From an uncultured beta proteobacterium (GTDB lineage: Bacteria; Pseudomonadota; Gammaproteobacteria; Burkholderiales; Burkholderiaceae), in contig CAIVXR010000111.1 of NCBI GenBank assembly GCA_903909925.1, positions 1 through 26,404 of the forward strand: a DNA stretch of 26,404 bases, written 5' to 3'. The notes below the pieces were generated by a model. The model ran no database searches, had not been told where the DNA came from, and worked only from the letters and a program-made list of their open reading frames with translations. A program made the translations under genes and the position numbers. Position 1 is the first letter of the stretch; the number at the start of each line of letters is the position of its first letter. Of this stretch, positions 23,714 through 26,404 are shown one piece after another.

Positions 23714-23743
23714 TTGACCATTTTTTTACCTTGGGTATATAAC
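23714..23743 (+). promoter_or_regulatory. Candidate upstream (second) promoter of the HigBA operon
   Basis: TTGACC (23714-23719) is followed after 16 bases by TATATA (23736-23741), or after 18 by TATAAC (23738-23743). Transcription from here would start near 23748-23750 and give a leader of about 35 bases that contains the palindrome at 23753-23775. It is weaker in match than the downstream promoter. Confidence 0.35.
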
Positions 23744-23747
23744 CATG

Positions 23748-23777
23748 TTGACAATAGTCCCATATTGGGACTATTAT
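23748..23777 (+). promoter_or_regulatory. HigBA promoter with palindromic operator
   Basis: TTGACA (23748-23753) and TATTAT (23772-23777) are 18 bases apart, a strong sigma-70-type match. Between them lies a perfect inverted repeat with 10-base arms, AATAGTCCCA and TGGGACTATT, around TAT (23753-23775). Its position would let a bound repressor block RNA polymerase, as HigA antitoxins or HigBA complexes do at their own promoters. The start of transcription would fall at about 23783-23785, on or next to the ATG of higB at 23784, giving an mRNA with little or no leader. Confidence 0.65.
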
Positions 23778-23783
23778 TGAAAG

Positions 23784-24092
23784 ATGAGGGTAATAGCTAA
23801 AAAGAACTTAGTAAATTTTTGGAAAACTCATAAGAGTGCTGAGCATCCTCTCAGGGCTTGGTACGATGAGGCAATCAATGCTAAATGGACTAAGCCTCAA
23901 GATATAAAAAATGCTTATAGAAATGCAAGTTTTGTTGGAAGCAATAGAGTAGTTTTTAATATTAAAGGTAACGATTACAGGTTAATAGTTGCCGTGGCAT
24001 ATCAGTTTGGCGCGGTGTACATAAAGTTTATTGGATCGCATTCGGCATATGACGATATTGATGTAAGAACAGTAAATATGGAGGGTGTATGA
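23784..24092 (+). CDS. higB: HigB-type toxin (mRNA interferase, type II toxin-antitoxin)
   Basis: 102 residues, RelE-fold HigB family (PF09907 type). FWKTHKSAEHPLRAWYDEA (12-30) and YRNASFVGSNRVVFNIKGND, then YRLIVAVAYQFGAVYIKFIG and HSAYDDIDV, follow the family consensus from end to end, so it is full length. Homologues are ribosome-dependent or free mRNA endonucleases, neutralised by the partner. Toxin-first order is usual for higBA. It overlaps the antitoxin gene by ATGA (24089-24092), implying coupled translation. Ribosome recruitment is unclear because the best promoter predicts an almost leaderless transcript. The pair sits between ribE and queC, an accessory insertion in a housekeeping stretch. 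Confidence 0.88.
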   Translation: MRVIAKKNLVNFWKTHKSAEHPLRAWYDEAINAKWTKPQDIKNAYRNASFVGSNRVVFNIKGNDYRLIVAVAYQFGAVYIKFIGSHSAYDDIDVRTVNMEGV

Positions 24093-24472
24093 AACATTTA
24101 AAGCCTATACGAAATAAGGTTGAATATAAGGCCGCATTATCCGAGGCATCAAATTTTTTTGATGATGAGCCAAAGCGTGGCAGTAAAGAAGCTGATAGAT
24201 TTGAAATTCTTTTAATGCTGATCGAGGCTTATGAAGCTAAGCATTACCAAATTCTTCCGCCTGACCCTGTGGAGGCAATTAAATTTAGAATGGAACAGGC
24301 GGGCCTTAAACCTAAAGACCTACAGCCTATGATTGGCGGATTAAATCGAGTATATGAAATTTTGAATCATAAGCGCCCATTAACATTAAGAATGATCTGG
24401 AGGCTACATTCTATGTTGGGCATTCCGGCGGAAAGTCTAATTCAGCCAGATGATGAACTACATGCAGCCTAG
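24089..24472 (+). CDS. higA: HigA-type antitoxin, helix-turn-helix
   Basis: 127 residues. The N-terminal part (KPIRNKVEYKAALSEASNFF at 4-23, then EADRFEILLMLIEAYEAKHY) and the Xre-like helix-turn-helix with AIKFRMEQAGLKPKDLQPMI, then GLNRVYEILNHKRPLTLRMI, are standard for HigA partners of PF09907 toxins. It ends LGIPAESLIQPDDELHAA. It should bind HigB and, through the helix-turn-helix, the palindrome at 23753-23775 to repress the operon. Its stop overlaps the stop of convergent queC by four bases (24469-24472), so there is no room for a terminator between them. Confidence 0.88.
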   Translation: MKHLKPIRNKVEYKAALSEASNFFDDEPKRGSKEADRFEILLMLIEAYEAKHYQILPPDPVEAIKFRMEQAGLKPKDLQPMIGGLNRVYEILNHKRPLTLRMIWRLHSMLGIPAESLIQPDDELHAA

Positions 24473-25218
24473 TTATTGATTGCTTTACGATAGCGAGTCG
24501 GATCACTCACATTGGCCTGCTTAAAGCCTGCTTGGCGCAAACGGCAAGACTCACACTCACCACAAGCTTCACCTAAATCATTGGCCTGATAGCAAGAAAC
24601 AGTTTGGGAATAATCTACGCCCATCGTGCTACCAAGTTGAATGATTTCTGCTTTGGTTAAATTGATGATTGGTGCATGAACCCGAAAGTGATTCTTATCA
24701 TTGATTGCTTCTACGCCCGCTTTGGTAGCGAGATTAGCCATATGCTCAAAAGAGGCAACATACTCAGGACGGCAATCGGGATAGCCTGAATAATCTACCG
24801 CATTGGCGCCATAGAAAACGTCTAAGCCGCCCAATGACTCAGCCCAACCTAAGGCCAGTGATAACAAAATCGTATTGCGTGCTGGCACATAAGTAATCGG
24901 AATTTCTTGATCTTTACCGGGAGTAGTTGGTACTGCAATAGATGAATCTGTTAAAGCAGAGCCACCAAAACGAGTGAGATCTAAAGTAACTACTTCATGA
25001 CAAACAACACCCATTTGTTTAGCAATATGCTTAGCTGCCGATAGTTCAGAAGAATGGCGTTGCCCATAAGCCACTGAGAGCGCATAAGGCACATAGCCTA
25101 AGTCTTTAGCTAAAGCAAGAACGGTTGTGGAGTCTAGGCCGCCAGAGAAAAGGATGACTGCAGGAGCACCCGCTTTACGTGGCGCTAGATTCTCAAATGC
25201 CGTGGACAACTTAGACAT
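24469..25218 (-). CDS. queC: 7-cyano-7-deazaguanine synthase
   Basis: Converts 7-carboxy-7-deazaguanine to preQ0 using ATP and ammonia, in queuosine biosynthesis. 249 residues. The ATP-pyrophosphatase loop SGGLDS is at 25-30. The zinc site is complete: C209, C219, C222 and C225 in the segment SCYQANDLGEACGECESC. YVPARNTILLSLALGWAE is also conserved. The gene follows cpoB after 9 bases on the minus strand, part of the pal-cpoB-queC run often seen in proteobacteria. The short spacing to cpoB leaves no room for its own preQ1 riboswitch. Confidence 0.97.
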   Translation of the reverse strand: MSKLSTAFENLAPRKAGAPAVILFSGGLDSTTVLALAKDLGYVPYALSVAYGQRHSSELSAAKHIAKQMGVVCHEVVTLDLTRFGGSALTDSSIAVPTTPGKDQEIPITYVPARNTILLSLALGWAESLGGLDVFYGANAVDYSGYPDCRPEYVASFEHMANLATKAGVEAINDKNHFRVHAPIINLTKAEIIQLGSTMGVDYSQTVSCYQANDLGEACGECESCRLRQAGFKQANVSDPTRYRKAINN

Positions 25219-25227
25219 TAGTTCTAC

Positions 25228-25959
25228 TTACTTAGTAGCCGCTAGAAGCTGCTGCGCGTCTTTAGCTGCATCAGTATCGGGATATTTGGCAACGATTTCA
25301 TTAAAAGTTTTTTTAGCAGCTGCTTTATTACCGCTTTCTAATTGAGAATTACCCAAAGTAACCATTGCTGCAGGAACACGCGCATGGTTCGGGTATTTCT
25401 TGATCAGATTTTGTAGCTGACTTATTGCACCAGCGTAATCTTTATTGGCGTACTTACTATTACCACTCCAGTAGAGAACTAATGGCAGGTAAGGACTTTT
25501 AGGATACTTTGCTGCAAATGCAGAAAAACCTTCATCTGCTTTTTTCAGACTACCCGCCTGAAACGCATTTAAAGCATCGTCATAGGCTTTTTTCTCGCCT
25601 GGTTGTACAGTGCCACTCACACCTTCAATAGTGACGGTACGTGGCTCAAAATTACCCAAGCGATTATCCAAATCTTGGTAGTAGGTTTTTTGGCTAGAGT
25701 TGATGTCTTCACTTTGCTTTTCAAGGCCTTCAATCTTGCCGCGTAACTCAGCATTATCTGCCTTAAGCTTTTCAATTTGACCTTGTAACTCAAGCTGGGT
25801 AGTCGCTAAGGATTTACGTAAATCTAAAATAGCCTTGCGGGCCTCATCATCAGAAAAGAGGGCCCAAGCATTACCAGATGTGCCCAAGCAAAAAACGGCG
25901 GTACTTAAACAAAACGCTCGTGAGAGCGTTTGTTTTGCAGAAGTTAAAAACATCTTCAT
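25228..25959 (-). CDS. cpoB: Cell division coordinator CpoB (YbgF), Tol-Pal-associated
   Basis: Periplasmic protein that links peptidoglycan synthesis to outer-membrane constriction through TolA and PBP1B (known for E. coli CpoB). 243 residues. A signal peptide ends at AWA-LF (after residue 33). Residues about 36-90 form a heptad-rich coiled coil (QGQIEKLKADNAELRGKIEG), which trimerises the family, then a linker and a TPR region from about 122 onward with repeated motifs such as YDDALNAFQAGSLKKADEGF, YPKSPYLPLVLYWSGN and YPNHARVPAAM. The ATG directly follows the pal stop (TAAATG). Confidence 0.95.
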   Translation of the reverse strand: MKMFLTSAKQTLSRAFCLSTAVFCLGTSGNAWALFSDDEARKAILDLRKSLATTQLELQGQIEKLKADNAELRGKIEGLEKQSEDINSSQKTYYQDLDNRLGNFEPRTVTIEGVSGTVQPGEKKAYDDALNAFQAGSLKKADEGFSAFAAKYPKSPYLPLVLYWSGNSKYANKDYAGAISQLQNLIKKYPNHARVPAAMVTLGNSQLESGNKAAAKKTFNEIVAKYPDTDAAKDAQQLLAATK

Positions 25960-26404
25960 TTAGTTTGTGATGTACACAATATCTGCACGGCGATTTTCTG
26001 CCCAAGCAGCTTCAGTATCACCTTCTGCTTTTGGCTTTTCTTTACCAAAGCTCACAGCTTCCATCTGATCATCTGATACACCCATTAAGTTCAGCGATTT
26101 GCGAACTGCGTCTGATCGACGCTGGCCAAGTGCTAAGTTGTACTCAGCAGTACCGCGCTCATCGGTGTTGCCTTGAATAATGATCTTTTGTTTTGGATTA
26201 GCCTTTAAATAGCTTGCATGGGCAGACAACATTTTTTGGTATTTAGTCTGAACAGTGTATTCATCAAAGCCAAAGTAAACACTCTTATCAAACAATGGAC
26301 TGCTGGGATCATTCCATGGTTGCGAGCCAAATTTTCCGCTACCACCACCATTGGCACCATCAACGTCATCAAGCTTTACGCTCGAGCAGGCTGCCAATAC
26401 CAAT
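25960..26404 (-). CDS. pal: Peptidoglycan-associated lipoprotein Pal (partial, start beyond the window)
   Basis: The open frame runs off the right edge, so the true start and most of the signal peptide are missing. The visible start LAACSS is a lipobox, with Cys as the lipidated first mature residue. The OmpA-like peptidoglycan-binding domain follows: VYFGFDEYTVQ, QGNTDERGTAEYNLALGQRR with the Asp and Arg that bind diaminopimelate, and SFGKEKP, ending NRRADIVYITN. Pal anchors the outer membrane to peptidoglycan in the Tol-Pal system. cpoB starts immediately after, which fits a tol-pal operon arriving from outside the window. Confidence 0.95.
   Translation of the reverse strand, partial: LVLAACSSVKLDDVDGANGGGSGKFGSQPWNDPSSPLFDKSVYFGFDEYTVQTKYQKMLSAHASYLKANPKQKIIIQGNTDERGTAEYNLALGQRRSDAVRKSLNLMGVSDDQMEAVSFGKEKPKAEGDTEAAWAENRRADIVYITN

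Noticed and set aside
25219..25227. preQ1 riboswitch upstream of queC
   Set aside because: Only 9 bases separate cpoB and queC; there is no room for the aptamer.
1..26404. CRISPR array, insertion sequences, tRNA or rRNA genes, prophage
   Set aside because: I saw no regularly spaced repeats, transposase-like protein, cloverleaf with a T-arm, or rRNA sequence anywhere in the window.

Overview
This window looks like the chromosome of a small-genome freshwater betaproteobacterium, most like Polynucleobacter (Burkholderiaceae). The reasons are the pyrR-pyrB pair, the pal-cpoB-queC block, a ribBA with a ruined cyclohydrolase half next to ribH and nusB, and moderately AT-rich, tightly packed genes. 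The assignment rests on protein resemblance and gene order only; no search was run.

Layout. 1-1145: end of pyrR, then pyrB. 1154-8036: a cell-surface polysaccharide block. It has three plus-strand glycosyltransferase-like genes and an O-antigen ligase/polymerase-like membrane protein, facing three minus-strand transferase-like genes (one GT17, two unplaced). 8137-12722: dTDP-rhamnose genes rfbB-rfbD-rfbA-rfbC, followed directly by a heptosyltransferase I (waaC). 12735-14357 (minus): a TolC-type outer-membrane channel. 14476-17583: uppP, a DUF2721 membrane protein, a UDP-glucuronate decarboxylase and trmB. 17612-19818 (minus): ribBA-ribH-nusB. 19942-21706: four overlapping small type IV (minor) pilin genes. 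21723-23471: ribD and ribE. 23468-24472: a small accessory islet with a possible 59-residue minus-strand gene and a HigBA-type toxin-antitoxin pair. 24469-26404 (minus): pal (cut by the window edge), cpoB and queC.

How the genes work together. The first 17 kb is largely about the cell envelope. RfbABCD make dTDP-L-rhamnose, the decarboxylase makes UDP-xylose, the transferases would assemble sugars, the WaaL/Wzy-like protein would join or polymerise glycans, WaaC builds the LPS inner core, and UppP recycles the undecaprenyl carrier. No flippase or ABC exporter for the polysaccharide lies in the window. The riboflavin pathway is represented by ribD, ribE, ribBA and ribH, but the GTP cyclohydrolase II step must come from a gene elsewhere because that half of RibBA is degenerate. 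The minor-pilin genes sit between the two riboflavin blocks. Pal and CpoB belong to the Tol-Pal envelope-constriction system.

The least ordinary parts are the group of poorly classified glycosyltransferases (1154-8036), the miniature minor-pilin cluster with a long out-of-phase gene overlap (19942-21706), and the HigBA islet, whose promoter holds a perfect palindrome between -35 and -10 and predicts an almost leaderless toxin mRNA.
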